64,000 nucleotides of DNA from Bacillus thuringiensis (GCF_022095615.2 NZ_CP155559.1:1361501-1425500); one strand, 5' to 3'. Positions 35,527 to 44,806 are shown, counted from the first letter of the stretch. Made by a program: numbers and translations. Notes: generated by a model from the sequence alone, not told the origin.

Positions 35527-36624
35527 ATGAAAAAAAATAAAAAAGGATTATGGGGAATTATAGTTGCCATAGGTTTGTTTCTACTTTCTAAGTTAAAGTG
35601 GGTATTTGCAATTTTTAAATTAGCGAAATTTTCAACGGTATTTAGTATGTTTCTATCACTTGGTGCATACGCAGTTATATATGGTTGGAAATTTGGAGTA
35701 GCGCTCATTTATTTATTGTTTATTCATGAAATGGGTCATTTATGGGCTGCGAAAAGAAAGGGTATACCAACATCGCCAGCAATATTTATTCCATTTATGG
35801 GCGCTCTTATTGGGATGAAAGAGATGCCGAAAAATGCAAAAGATGAAGCTTACATCGCCTACATGGGACCTCTTTTCGGGTTGTTGTCATTTTTACCTGC
35901 GATTCCACTTTATATAATAACGAAAGAGCCATTTTGGGCATTAATTATTTTACTTGGAAGTATGATTAACTTCTTTAACTTGATTCCAGTTTCTCCATTA
36001 GATGGTGGGCGAATTATCTCAGTTGTAAGCACAAAGATTTGGGGAGCGGGCCTTATTGTATTGCTCGGTTATTCCATTTACTTTAAAAGTATTTTGGGAG
36101 GATTTATTTTTATTATCGGCTGTATGGAATTATATAGAGTAATAAAGAGAGATGAGCCAATCAAGGAATTAGGATATAGAATTGATGGAATGAAAGAATA
36201 TGTTGCAAGGCTTGAAGAGGAGTTAAAAGAAACAGGTGCGGTGCATCGAAATATATATATGATGCAACATGAAATAAATATATTAAGGCAAAAAGAAAGA
36301 GAGAAAGAATTAAAAGTAGGAGAACTTCAAAAGATTGAAGTGTTAGAGCACCTTTTACCAAAGTTTGAGCCGCTTGATTACGTTCCATATGAAGATGAAA
36401 AAGAAACGCATACAATTCATATAAGAGAAGCATTTGAAGTGTCAGAAAGGAAATTACAGGAATGGGATACAGAAAAGAGACAACAAGAAAACTATTATAA
36501 AGTGGATACGAAAACGAAATGGACGGTATTTGCTTGTTATATCGGACTAATGGCTATTCTTGGTTATACAGCTTATGAAGGGTACATTGTTTTACAAGAG
36601 CATTTGCCAAGGCGAAGTGTGTAG
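35527..36624 (+). CDS. Site-2-type intramembrane metalloprotease (M50 family)
   Basis: This 365-residue membrane protein has HEMGH at 67-71 in one helix and NLIPVSPLDGGR at 151-162 in another. These are the zinc ligands (two His and Asp) of the SpoIVFB/S2P family. Residues 170-205 are hydrophobic. A long charged coiled-coil region (about 220-330) and one extra C-terminal helix (near 336-355) follow, which is unusual compared with minimal family members. The substrate is unknown. A TAAAGGAG site precedes the ATG. Confidence 0.87.
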   Translation: MKKNKKGLWGIIVAIGLFLLSKLKWVFAIFKLAKFSTVFSMFLSLGAYAVIYGWKFGVALIYLLFIHEMGHLWAAKRKGIPTSPAIFIPFMGALIGMKEMPKNAKDEAYIAYMGPLFGLLSFLPAIPLYIITKEPFWALIILLGSMINFFNLIPVSPLDGGRIISVVSTKIWGAGLIVLLGYSIYFKSILGGFIFIIGCMELYRVIKRDEPIKELGYRIDGMKEYVARLEEELKETGAVHRNIYMMQHEINILRQKEREKELKVGELQKIEVLEHLLPKFEPLDYVPYEDEKETHTIHIREAFEVSERKLQEWDTEKRQQENYYKVDTKTKWTVFACYIGLMAILGYTAYEGYIVLQEHLPRRSV

Positions 36625-36738
36625 AAAAATAGTGTCGAAATGATGGGAAGGATTTGTACAGGAATTATAATTCTACGAGAGAATGTTACAAGTATAGTCA
36701 TACATTGTAATATCTTTAGTAGAGAAGGAGTTCTGTAT

Positions 36739-37257
36739 ATGAAGAAATTGTTACGTGTATTCGGGGTTATTATCGTGATGATCATTGCGAGTTATAGTCT
36801 TATGAAAGTGCTGTTACATTATGCGAATAAGCCTGCTGAGGTAAATACAATAGCTCAAATAGAAGATGCGCAAGAAGAGACGAAAGTGCTAGATTTTATT
36901 CGTATGACGCATGAGAGTTATAATAATTTCTTAAATTATGGTAAAGCAGAGAATTATACAGAAGGGGACTGGAACCAATTTAAACAATGGTTTCAACAAC
37001 AAGAACCATCTTTAAAAAATATACATACGGAAATAAAGAATGAAAAAATAAAACGCGATGTAAATAGAAGCTATGAAATTGTGAAAAAAGGTGTGGAACT
37101 TCAAAATATTGAGTATGTAGTGTATGCCCACCGTGTATATCATGACTTAGATATTATCGTAAATAAATATAGAGGTGAAACGAACATCTGGGGGTATACA
37201 GAGTTTGGCGATGGGAAAGATATAAGGGTAATTGAACAAGCAATACAGTCTAAATAA
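36739..37257 (+). CDS. Membrane-anchored protein of unknown function
   Basis: This 172-residue protein has one N-terminal helix (LLRVFGVIIVMIIASYSLM) that could be an anchor or an uncleaved signal. A helical, charged extracellular domain follows. ATG 36739 follows AGAAGGAG. The longer frame back to 36640 has no site. It is followed by a terminator. Not recognised. Confidence 0.72.
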   Translation: MKKLLRVFGVIIVMIIASYSLMKVLLHYANKPAEVNTIAQIEDAQEETKVLDFIRMTHESYNNFLNYGKAENYTEGDWNQFKQWFQQQEPSLKNIHTEIKNEKIKRDVNRSYEIVKKGVELQNIEYVVYAHRVYHDLDIIVNKYRGETNIWGYTEFGDGKDIRVIEQAIQSK

Positions 37258-37297
37258 TAAGCTAGCTAGCATTCTAGTTGGCTTATTTTCTTTTTGT
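37256..37297 (+). terminator. Terminator
   Basis: AATAAGCTAGCTAG and CTAGTTGGCTTATT form the stem, followed by TTCTTTTTG. It overlaps the stop codon of the preceding gene. Confidence 0.82.
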
Positions 37298-37340
37298 AAG
37301 TGCAATGTTCATATATTTTTCACAAAAACACCGTGTTAAT

Positions 37341-37383
37341 AGTGATTAAAATCACAATCTGTATTATACAATTCAGTTAAACT
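37341..37383 (+). promoter_or_regulatory. Candidate Fnr/Crp-type box and promoter of hmp
   Basis: AGTGATTAAAATCACA (37341-37356) differs by one base from TGTGA-N6-TCACA. A possible -10 TAAACT at 37378-37383 would place the box centre near -41.5, the classic activating position. Alternative -10 sequences exist, so the arrangement is tentative. Confidence 0.45.
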
Positions 37384-37417
37384 AAAAACAGTTAAGGAAA
37401 TAGAGGAGTGGGATACA

Positions 37418-38626
37418 ATGTTAAGTGCAAAAACAATTGAAATCGTAAAGTCAACAGTACCATTATTACAAGAAAAAGGCGTTGAAATTACAACGAGATT
37501 TTATGAAATTTTATTTTCGGAACATCCGGAGTTATTGAACATTTTCAACCATACGAATCAGAAAAAGGGAAGACAACAACAAGCGTTAGCGAATGCTGTT
37601 TATGCAGCTGCAACGTACATTGATAATTTAGAAGCAATTATTCCAGTTGTAAAGCAAATTGGTCATAAGCATAGAAGTTTAGGTATTAAAGCTGAACATT
37701 ATCCGATTGTAGGTACATGTTTACTACGTGCAATTAAAGAGGTTGCAGGTGCACCTGATGAAGTTTTAAATGCATGGGGAGAAGCATATGGTGTCATTGC
37801 TGATGCATTCATTAGCATTGAAGCAGAGATGTATGAAGAAGCAGCACATAAAGAAGGTGGATGGAAAGATTTCCGTAACTTTGTGGTTGTTAAAAAAGTG
37901 AAGGAAAGCGATGTTATTACATCATTTTATTTAAAACCTGAAGATGGAGGGGAAGTTTCTTCATACATCCCAGGACAATATGTAACGATTCAAATAAATA
38001 TAGAAGGTGAAACGTATACACATAATCGTCAATACAGTTTATCAGATGCTCCTGGAAAAGAATTTTATCGTATTAGTGTAAAGAAAGAAAAAGGTGTAGA
38101 TACACCAGACGGTAAAGTGTCTAATTACTTACATGAACATGTGAAAGAAGGAGATATTTTACCAGTAAGTGCACCAGCAGGAGATTTCGTATTAAATATG
38201 GATTCAACATTACCAGTTGTACTAATTAGTGGTGGAGTAGGGATTACACCGATGATGAGTATGTTAAATACGTTAATTGAACAAGATTCAAAACGTAATG
38301 TATATTTTGTTCATGCAGCGATAAATAGTAATACACATGCAATGAAAGAACATGTTAAGGCAGTAGACAATGAATATGAACAAGTTAAAGCCTATACTTG
38401 TTATTCTGCACCAACTGAAAAAGATTTGGAAATGAAGAACTTTGATAAAGAAGGATTTATTGAAGCAGAATGGTTACAAACTATTATTCCGACAACTGAA
38501 GCAGAATTTTATTTCTGTGGTCCAGTAGCATTTATGAAGCATATAAATGCTGCACTAACTGATTTAGGTGTGAAACAAGAGCATATTCATTATGAATTTT
38601 TCGGTCCAGCCACAAGCTTACAATAA
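37418..38626 (+). CDS. hmp: Flavohaemoprotein, nitric oxide dioxygenase
   Basis: This 402-residue fusion has an N-terminal globin (1-140) with proximal His85 in QIGHKHRSLGI. An FAD-binding ferredoxin-reductase domain follows with RQYSLSDAPG, then an NAD(P) domain with ISGGVGITPMMSML and EFYFCGPVAFM. It detoxifies NO to nitrate using O2 and NADPH. The ribosome binding site is AGAGGAG. It converges with a Crp/Fnr regulator gene. Confidence 0.96.
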   Translation: MLSAKTIEIVKSTVPLLQEKGVEITTRFYEILFSEHPELLNIFNHTNQKKGRQQQALANAVYAAATYIDNLEAIIPVVKQIGHKHRSLGIKAEHYPIVGTCLLRAIKEVAGAPDEVLNAWGEAYGVIADAFISIEAEMYEEAAHKEGGWKDFRNFVVVKKVKESDVITSFYLKPEDGGEVSSYIPGQYVTIQINIEGETYTHNRQYSLSDAPGKEFYRISVKKEKGVDTPDGKVSNYLHEHVKEGDILPVSAPAGDFVLNMDSTLPVVLISGGVGITPMMSMLNTLIEQDSKRNVYFVHAAINSNTHAMKEHVKAVDNEYEQVKAYTCYSAPTEKDLEMKNFDKEGFIEAEWLQTIIPTTEAEFYFCGPVAFMKHINAALTDLGVKQEHIHYEFFGPATSLQ

Positions 38627-38644
38627 GACGGGTGAGAATAAGCA

Positions 38645-38677
38645 AAAAAACGAGGTATTTATTTTACCTCGTTTTTT
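38645..38677. terminator. Bidirectional terminator
   Basis: AACGAGGTA and TACCTCGTT form the stem with A- and T-runs on both sides. It includes the last codons of the minus-strand regulator. Confidence 0.88.
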
Positions 38678-39171
38678 ATTTGTTCTCGTAATAAACGGTT
38701 TACTGTTTCGCGACGTATACCTATGAGTTGACCAATTTCAGTTTGCGTTAATATTTCATATATAGGAATGTCACCCAAATATAATGTGAACCATTCTTGT
38801 AAACGATGAAGACGTTCTTTCGGAGAGACGGTTGTCAATTGATCGATACGCTGCTGCATCATTCTTAATTTTGATTGTAATTGCATAGCAATATTTGCGT
38901 ATGATGCGGGATTTGCCTGAAGTTGATCGTACCATTCACTACTAATGATAGGTTCAACTTCTGTTTTCATTAAAGCGATTGCTGTACCGTGATACTCCTT
39001 TGGTGAAATTAAAGAATGGTGAGGTATCGTTTCACCTGGAACAATAATGTTGAATAAAAATGGTGTTCCATCTTCTTCGATCCTTACTACTTTTAATAAG
39101 CCTGTTTTTATAAAATATAAAGGACCGTCCTCGCCTTGACGGAATAGTACATCTCCTTTGTGTAGAATCAA
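38659..39171 (-). CDS. Crp/Fnr-family transcriptional regulator
   Basis: This 170-residue protein has a shortened cyclic-nucleotide-like beta domain (GDVLFRQGEDGPLYFIKTG) and a dimerisation helix. The Crp-type helix-turn-helix TQTEIGQLIGIRRETVNRLL is at the C-terminus. No Cys cluster is present, so it is not an oxygen-sensing Fnr with [4Fe-4S]. The start is TTG behind GGGGGG, and it is about 50 residues shorter at the N-terminus than typical members. Regulation of hmp is possible from position only. Confidence 0.87.
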   Translation of the reverse strand: MILHKGDVLFRQGEDGPLYFIKTGLLKVVRIEEDGTPFLFNIIVPGETIPHHSLISPKEYHGTAIALMKTEVEPIISSEWYDQLQANPASYANIAMQLQSKLRMMQQRIDQLTTVSPKERLHRLQEWFTLYLGDIPIYEILTQTEIGQLIGIRRETVNRLLREQIKNEVK

Positions 39172-39341
39172 TGTTAGCCCCCCATGTAAACATTTCTATT
39201 TCTTTTATTGTAGCGTATATGTATAAAGACAATATGCTATTTAAACAGCAATTTCATTGACGAAATGTATGCTATTACAGTAGTATACTATTTAGTGTGT
39301 CATAGTACTAGCAATGAATACGCTGTAGGGGGTTTAGTATA

Positions 39342-39569
39342 TTGTTAGATGCGATAAAAATGACGGATATGAGAATTCCGGCGAATGCTATCATTCATGT
39401 AGAAGAGATGAAAGGTGGAGTCGTATTATCCGTTGAAGTAGATGGCCAAATTATTTATACGATGGCTTATGATGAAGAAACAGATAGTTATGCTGAATTA
39501 TATGATCGAAACGATAAGAGGGCGTGCCAAGTACATGAGGATTTTATGGGATGGTCACTTCTTCATTAA
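39342..39569 (+). CDS. Small conserved protein of unknown function
   Basis: This 75-residue acidic protein has a beta-rich core (NAIIHVEEMKGGVVLSVEVD). The start is TTG 39342 with GTAGGGGG 10 nt upstream; an internal ATG (codon 7) is an alternative. It has its own promoter-like TTGACG/TAGTAT at 39257-39286 and a terminator directly behind. Not recognised. Confidence 0.65.
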   Translation: MLDAIKMTDMRIPANAIIHVEEMKGGVVLSVEVDGQIIYTMAYDEETDSYAELYDRNDKRACQVHEDFMGWSLLH

Positions 39570-39597
39570 AAAAGATGTCAATATGACATCTTTTTTT
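39567..39597 (+). terminator. Terminator
   Basis: AAAGATGTCA and TGACATCTTT form the stem with a run of seven T. Confidence 0.88.
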
Positions 39598-39743
39598 ATT
39601 AAACCGATAGAATATACAAAGAAATGAAATATAAGGATAAAATTTGTAATAAATGATTTTGCATTGTTAGCACTTTGTAACTGCAAGTAAACTATTTTTT
39701 CGCTATCATAAAGATAACAGTCGCAGTTATAGGAGTGGTCAAC

Positions 39744-39836
39744 TTGAAGAAAGTACATATTTCAAATTATATGCTATTATGTGTTTGTTTAATTTTATTT
39801 GTTCTCTTAGGAGGATTTTTATATTCATGTGTATAA
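39744..39836 (+). CDS. Candidate 30-residue membrane peptide
   Basis: TTG at 39744, behind ATAGGAGTGG, opens a 30-residue frame beginning MKKVHISNYMLLCVCLILF and ending YSCV. It is a short basic start followed by one hydrophobic helix. A terminator hairpin follows at once. It could be a small membrane peptide. Coding is supported only by the ribosome binding site, composition and context. Confidence 0.4.
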   Translation: MKKVHISNYMLLCVCLILFVLLGGFLYSCV

Positions 39837-39837
39837 G

Positions 39838-39866
39838 AAAAAACGTATTCTAAAAAGAACACGTTA
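39838..39866. terminator. Terminator of the TauE/SafE gene
   Basis: AACGTATTC and GAACACGTT form the stem. On the minus strand it is followed by TTTTTTC, and on plus by an A/T-rich tail. Confidence 0.72.
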
Positions 39867-40664
39867 TAAAAAAGAAGTAATAATTAATCTAGTCCCGAGA
39901 ATAATTAATGTGATACGTAATAAATTAATTACGGCTTTACCACTTAATTTTGTATTGATATAAGCCCCGATTTTTCCGCCAATCCATGCACCAGGAATAA
40001 GAATTAATGCATAAATCCAGCTGACATTTCCAAGGGAGATGTGAGTTGCAGAACTTACAATGGCTGATAGAAATACGATAAACATCGAAGTTGCTACAGC
40101 GATATGTGCTGGGAATGCAAAAAGTAGCATCATTGCTGGAACAAGTAAGGCACCGCCACCAATTCCGAATAACCCAGATATAAAACCAACTATAAAGGCG
40201 ATAAAGATGGCGAGAAGCGGTGGAAATTGATAGTGTACAGTGTTTCCTTCGTTATCTGTAAAAGAACGTTTAATTACAGTCATATTTGATAAAGAAAGAG
40301 GGTTTAATTTGTCTCGTAACATAAGAAGAATAGAGACAAAAATAAGGAAAATCCCAAAATATAAAGAAAATGTATCTTGGTTTAAAAATTTGTTTGCCCA
40401 CGAGCCGATGATACCACCAGGGCCACTTCCGATAAATAAAATAAGTCCACTTTTGTAATCTACTCGTTTATGCTTCATATAAGTAAGGGTGGAAGATAGT
40501 CCTGTGAAAACGACTGTTACCATTGAAGTTCCTACTGCAAGTTGTGGTGATAGACTGTGTAATCCGATTAATAACGGAACAATAATAATTCCGCCACCAA
40601 GCCCGACTAGACTCCCGACTGTCCCGGCGATTAGCCCGATGAAAAGTAACATGATGTATTCCAA
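39864..40664 (-). CDS. TauE/SafE-family membrane transporter
   Basis: This 266-residue protein has seven to eight helices. It has the duplicated family motif GTVGSLVGLGGGIIIVPLL near the N-terminus and GFISGLFGIGGGALLVPAM in the middle. Members export sulfite, sulfonates or related anions. The substrate here is unknown. TTG 40664 follows GAGGAGTTG. The longer frame to 40709 adds 15 unlikely residues and includes that site. Confidence 0.87.
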   Translation of the reverse strand: MEYIMLLFIGLIAGTVGSLVGLGGGIIIVPLLIGLHSLSPQLAVGTSMVTVVFTGLSSTLTYMKHKRVDYKSGLILFIGSGPGGIIGSWANKFLNQDTFSLYFGIFLIFVSILLMLRDKLNPLSLSNMTVIKRSFTDNEGNTVHYQFPPLLAIFIAFIVGFISGLFGIGGGALLVPAMMLLFAFPAHIAVATSMFIVFLSAIVSSATHISLGNVSWIYALILIPGAWIGGKIGAYINTKLSGKAVINLLRITLIILGTRLIITSFL

Positions 40665-40740
40665 AATTGCCAACTCCTCTATATAACTTATCCACCAATT
40701 ATTATACACGCTTTTTCATGAGAAAAAGGTTTGTTCACAA

Positions 40741-40779
40741 AAAAGTCGTCTTCCTAGAAAAATAAGGAAGACGACTTTT
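40741..40779 (-). terminator. Terminator of pit
   Basis: AAAAGTCGTCTTCCT and AAGGAAGACGACTTTT form a long stem. On the minus strand TTTTTTGTG follows. Confidence 0.9.
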
Positions 40780-40781
40780 GA

Positions 40782-41780
40782 TTAAAAGATTAAATGTAAT
40801 AAAGAGTAAAATAAAGCAGCTAAAGAAGCTGAAATAGGAAGTGTGATAACCCAAGTAATTAACATGCGTTTTGCAGTTCCCCATTTTACACCTTTCACAC
40901 GATGAGAAGCACCAACCCCTAAAATAGAAGAAGAGATAACGTGCGTCGTACTAACTGGTAAGTGAATGAATGTTGCACCGAAAATAACAAGTGATGATGA
41001 TAAATCGGCAGCTACACCATTTACAGGACGAATTTTCATAATTTGTCCACCGACAGTTTTAATAATTTTCCATCCACCGACAGAAGTACCAAGACCCATT
41101 GCAATCGCACAACATAATTGTACCCAGAATGGGATGTCGCTAGAAGTATGATAGTTATTAGCCATAAGAGCCATCGTAATGATTCCCATTGCTTTTTGCG
41201 CATCATTTGTACCATGTGTATAAGCTTGTAATGCAGCAGTGAAAATTTGGAATATACGGAAGTTTTTGTTCGTCTTCGTTAAATTAAAGTTTTTAAAGAC
41301 TACTTTAAATATACTGTATACGATATAACCAATAACAAAAGCGATAATCGGTGAAATGATTAAAGCTTCAAGAATTTTTATGAACCCTTTAAGATTTAAT
41401 GAGCTAATACCGGCCGCAGCGATAGCTGCACCTGCGATTGAGCCAATGATTGCATGCGAAGAACTACTTGGAATACCATAGTACCAAGTGATCAAATTCC
41501 ATGCTATTGCCGCAAGTAAAGCAGCTAAAATTACAAGAGAACCATTTTGCAAGGCAAATGGATCAACGATATCTTTTGTAATTGTTTTTGCTACACCTGT
41601 AAATGTCATCGCACCTAAAAAATTCATAATAGCTGCCATAATAATTGCATGTCTAGGCTTTAGAGCTTTCGTTGAAACAGCCGTTGCAATAGCATTTGCT
41701 GTATCGTGAAATCCATTAATAAAGTCAAAAGCTAAAGCGCAAATGACTACTAAAACGGTCAGTAACAAGAGTGTATCCAT
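40782..41780 (-). CDS. pit: Low-affinity inorganic phosphate transporter
   Basis: This 332-residue PiT-family permease has GFHDTANAIATAVSTKAL near the N-terminus and YTHGTNDAQKAMGII in the second half, the duplicated PiT signature. About ten membrane helices. ATG 41780 lies 7 nt behind AAGGAG. It lies 11 bp after a DUF47 gene, the usual pairing in which the DUF47 protein modulates the transporter. Confidence 0.94.
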   Translation of the reverse strand: MDTLLLLTVLVVICALAFDFINGFHDTANAIATAVSTKALKPRHAIIMAAIMNFLGAMTFTGVAKTITKDIVDPFALQNGSLVILAALLAAIAWNLITWYYGIPSSSSHAIIGSIAGAAIAAAGISSLNLKGFIKILEALIISPIIAFVIGYIVYSIFKVVFKNFNLTKTNKNFRIFQIFTAALQAYTHGTNDAQKAMGIITMALMANNYHTSSDIPFWVQLCCAIAMGLGTSVGGWKIIKTVGGQIMKIRPVNGVAADLSSSLVIFGATFIHLPVSTTHVISSSILGVGASHRVKGVKWGTAKRMLITWVITLPISASLAALFYSLLHLIF

Positions 41781-41791
41781 GATCAAACTCC

Positions 41792-42412
41792 TTACGCGTT
41801 CTTCATAATAATTGTTTCTAATACGTTTGCAACGCTTTGGCAGCTATCCGCTACTTCTTCAAGCTCTTCGTAAATCTCTTTGTATTGAATAATTTTAATC
41901 GGATCTTTCTCACGAGAGAATAAGTGCTTAATCGCATGACGGCGAATATCATCACATTGTGATTCGTAATCCTTAATCTTAATCGCGTTCGTACGAATGT
42001 CGACTAACTTCTTTTTAGACAGTAGTTCAACAGAATTTGCAATCTCAATCGCACATTGATTAATTGCTTCAACGAATTTAATCATGTATTCATCAGCTTC
42101 TGTAATAGAATACATTTCGAATAGACCAGCACTATGATCTAATCCGTCTAATACATCATCCATACTCATTGCAAGTTGTAGGATGTCCTCACGTTCAATT
42201 GGAGTAATAAACGCTTTGTTTAGCTCCATAATGATTTCGTGAATAAATGAGTCACCTTTTGACTCATACTCTTTCATGCGCATAGAAAACTCTTTTAAAT
42301 CGCTAGCATTTTTAATTTTATACTCCACGAAAAACTGCGCGCCTTCTTTTAAATTTTCTGAAACATTCATTAACATTTCAGAAAATTTATCTTTTTTTGA
42401 TTTAAATACCAT
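41792..42412 (-). CDS. DUF47-family Pit accessory protein (PhoU-like)
   Basis: This 206-residue, all-helical PhoU-like protein contains EYESKGDSFIHEIIMELN and YESQCDDIRRHAIKHLF, the repeated acidic ExxxD motifs that bind metal in this family. It is co-transcribed with pit. The ribosome binding site is GGGGGTAAC upstream of the ATG. Confidence 0.9.
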   Translation of the reverse strand: MVFKSKKDKFSEMLMNVSENLKEGAQFFVEYKIKNASDLKEFSMRMKEYESKGDSFIHEIIMELNKAFITPIEREDILQLAMSMDDVLDGLDHSAGLFEMYSITEADEYMIKFVEAINQCAIEIANSVELLSKKKLVDIRTNAIKIKDYESQCDDIRRHAIKHLFSREKDPIKIIQYKEIYEELEEVADSCQSVANVLETIIMKNA

Positions 42413-42724
42413 TATTAGTTACCCCCACAAAAGTAATATATGTAAAATATATTGGCTAATCAATTCTAACAAAAAACTGTCGTTTTTTAAAACATTTTAT
42501 CGAAAAGTTTACAAAAACTTAACATAACTCTTATTGTTGTATTAATAATATTAATAATCAATAATGAATATCTTACTTGTAGAATGTCCTTTTCTTGCAA
42601 AAAGTATGAATGTGAAAGAAAAGCTTTACACTATAGGAAGGACTACGTTATTATAATAAATTTAAAAGGAGGTATATTCTTCCTTTTGAAAAGAAGAGTG
42701 TAAACAAACGAAGGAAGTGAACGA
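42413..42724. other. Divergent intergenic region between DUF47-pit and the PBP gene
   Basis: This 312-bp, very AT-rich stretch has no convincing gene. It contains a full AAAGGAGG at 42665-42672 inside a small inverted repeat (AAAAGGA/TCCTTTT) with no start codon at normal distance. The promoters of both divergent units must lie here. Confidence 0.6.
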
Positions 42725-44767
42725 ATGAAATTGAAGAACACTCACTTAAAAAAAATGCAGGAGTGGTTCAACAAGAGGAAGAAACTTCGTAACTCATTAA
42801 TTGTATTAGGGAGTTTACTCGCTACTCTATTTATTGCTATAAATATAATAATTTCCATTCAAGACATATCTGAATTAAAACAAGCTGTTCCGCAACCGAC
42901 CTTAATTTATGATGCAAATAATGAAGTTGCGACTAAATTAGCTTCTTCTAAAACAGAAGGTGTTAAAAGGAAAGATATTCCTGACATTATGGTTCAGGCA
43001 ATTGTTGCAGTAGAAGATAAGGAGTTTTTTAACCATCACGGTATTTACTATAGTGGAATTATAAGTGCAGTTTTTAAAAATATTACAGCAGGAGAAGTTG
43101 TAGCGGGGGGAAGTACAATTACGCAACAACTTGCGAAAAATGTATTTCTGACACAAGACCGCACGTTCTCGCGTAAAATAAAGGAATATTTTTTAACCAA
43201 AAAAATAGAACGTACGTATACGAAAGATGAAATTATCGAAATGTATATGAATCAAATTTATTTCGGTGAAGGTGCTTGGGGCATAAAAAGGGCAGCTAAG
43301 TCTTATTTTGATAAAGATGTAAAAGATTTAACAATTTCAGAGGCTGCAACGATTGCTGGCTTGATTAAAGCACCGTCTGCGTATTCGCCTTATAAAAACT
43401 TTAATAAATCAATCGAACGACGTAATGTTGTATTAAGTTTAATGAAAGAGCAAGGATATATTTCTGACGAACAATATAATAAAGAAAAAGAGAGCGGTCT
43501 TGTGTTAAAACGTGGTGTTGATGATAAATACAAGGGAAAATACTCTCAATATGTAGACTATATTGTTAGGGAAGCAATGGACAAGTACGAATTAACACAA
43601 AATGAAATTTTAGCAGGTGGTTATCGTATTTATACAGAACTTGATCCGAAAAAACAACAAGCTGTAGAAGACGTTGTGAATAATGAGAGTTATTTCAAAG
43701 ATAATGGCTCAGACCAGCTTATGCAGACGGGTGTAGTTCTTATGAATCCAAAAACAGGTGGTGTACCAGCTTTAGTTGGAGGTAGAGGACCGTATCAGTT
43801 TTTACAGTTTAACCATGCAACCCAATTAAAAAGACAACCTGGATCAACGTTAAAGCCTCTGGCTGTATATGTACCAGCGTTAGAGCAAGGGTATGAAGTA
43901 TACGATATATTAAAAGATGAACCATTTAATATTAAAGAATATAAACCGCAAAATAGTGATCATACTTTTCACGGTGATGTGACAATGTATGAAGCTGTGG
44001 CAAAGTCGTACAATGTTTCAGCTGTTTGGCTATTAGAGCAAATTGGATTAGATAAAGGATTGAAATCTTTAGAGCGATTTGGTATTCCATTAGTGCCAGA
44101 AGATCGTACGTATCCAATTGCTCTAGGCGGGATGCATGTGGGAACCTCTCCATTTGTAATGGCTCAAGCGTATAGTACATTTGCAAATGACGGTGTTCAA
44201 GTGGAAGCTCATGCGATTAGGGAGATACAAAATGCTGAAGGTGAAACGATTGGAAAGTGGTATAAGAAAGAGACTCGGGTTACGAGCGAGAAAATTGCTC
44301 AAAAGATGACATATTTATTAAAAGGTGTTGTCGAAAAAGGAACGGGCGAAAAGGCGAAAGTTAATAATGTTGATACGGCAGGTAAGACAGGAACAACTCA
44401 AATTGTAAATGGACCAAGCACCGGTGCAAAGGATTCGTGGTTTGTTGGATACACACCAGATTTAGTAGGTGCGATTTGGGTAGGATATGATAAAACAGAT
44501 AGCGATCATTATGTTCCGGGCGGGAGTCAAATTACGACGACAATGTTCCGGGATATTATGAAAAAAGCGGATGCAAATCCAGCTCAAAAAGCATTTCAGT
44601 TATCGCTCATATCTGAGGCTGATTATAAAAAACAATTGAATACAATAGAAGAGGAAAAACGAAGAAAAGAAGAAGAGAAGAGAAGGAAAGAAGAGGAACA
44701 ACAAAGAAAAAAAGAGCAACAAGAGTGGCTTGATAAAGTGAAAGAATGGATTCCATCATTTTGGTAA
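42725..44767 (+). CDS. Class A penicillin-binding protein (transglycosylase-transpeptidase)
   Basis: This 680-residue bifunctional enzyme polymerises and cross-links peptidoglycan. One membrane helix lies at about 24-45. The GT51 domain has catalytic Glu97 in VAVEDKEFFNHHG and GGSTITQQLAKN. The transpeptidase has Ser374 in RQPGSTLKP, SYN at 428 and KTGTT at 554. A Lys/Glu/Arg/Gln-rich tail (about 642-665) precedes the C-terminal end. It resembles the PBP1A/2C group. Terminator directly downstream. Confidence 0.94.
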   Translation: MKLKNTHLKKMQEWFNKRKKLRNSLIVLGSLLATLFIAINIIISIQDISELKQAVPQPTLIYDANNEVATKLASSKTEGVKRKDIPDIMVQAIVAVEDKEFFNHHGIYYSGIISAVFKNITAGEVVAGGSTITQQLAKNVFLTQDRTFSRKIKEYFLTKKIERTYTKDEIIEMYMNQIYFGEGAWGIKRAAKSYFDKDVKDLTISEAATIAGLIKAPSAYSPYKNFNKSIERRNVVLSLMKEQGYISDEQYNKEKESGLVLKRGVDDKYKGKYSQYVDYIVREAMDKYELTQNEILAGGYRIYTELDPKKQQAVEDVVNNESYFKDNGSDQLMQTGVVLMNPKTGGVPALVGGRGPYQFLQFNHATQLKRQPGSTLKPLAVYVPALEQGYEVYDILKDEPFNIKEYKPQNSDHTFHGDVTMYEAVAKSYNVSAVWLLEQIGLDKGLKSLERFGIPLVPEDRTYPIALGGMHVGTSPFVMAQAYSTFANDGVQVEAHAIREIQNAEGETIGKWYKKETRVTSEKIAQKMTYLLKGVVEKGTGEKAKVNNVDTAGKTGTTQIVNGPSTGAKDSWFVGYTPDLVGAIWVGYDKTDSDHYVPGGSQITTTMFRDIMKKADANPAQKAFQLSLISEADYKKQLNTIEEEKRRKEEEKRRKEEEQQRKKEQQEWLDKVKEWIPSFW

Positions 44768-44770
44768 AAG

Positions 44771-44806
44771 AAAGAGGCGAATAACGAAATTCGCCTCTTT
44801 TTCGTA
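44771..44806 (+). terminator. Terminator of the PBP gene
   Basis: AAAGAGGCGAAT and ATTCGCCTCTTT form a 12-bp stem with TTTTTC. Confidence 0.9.
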
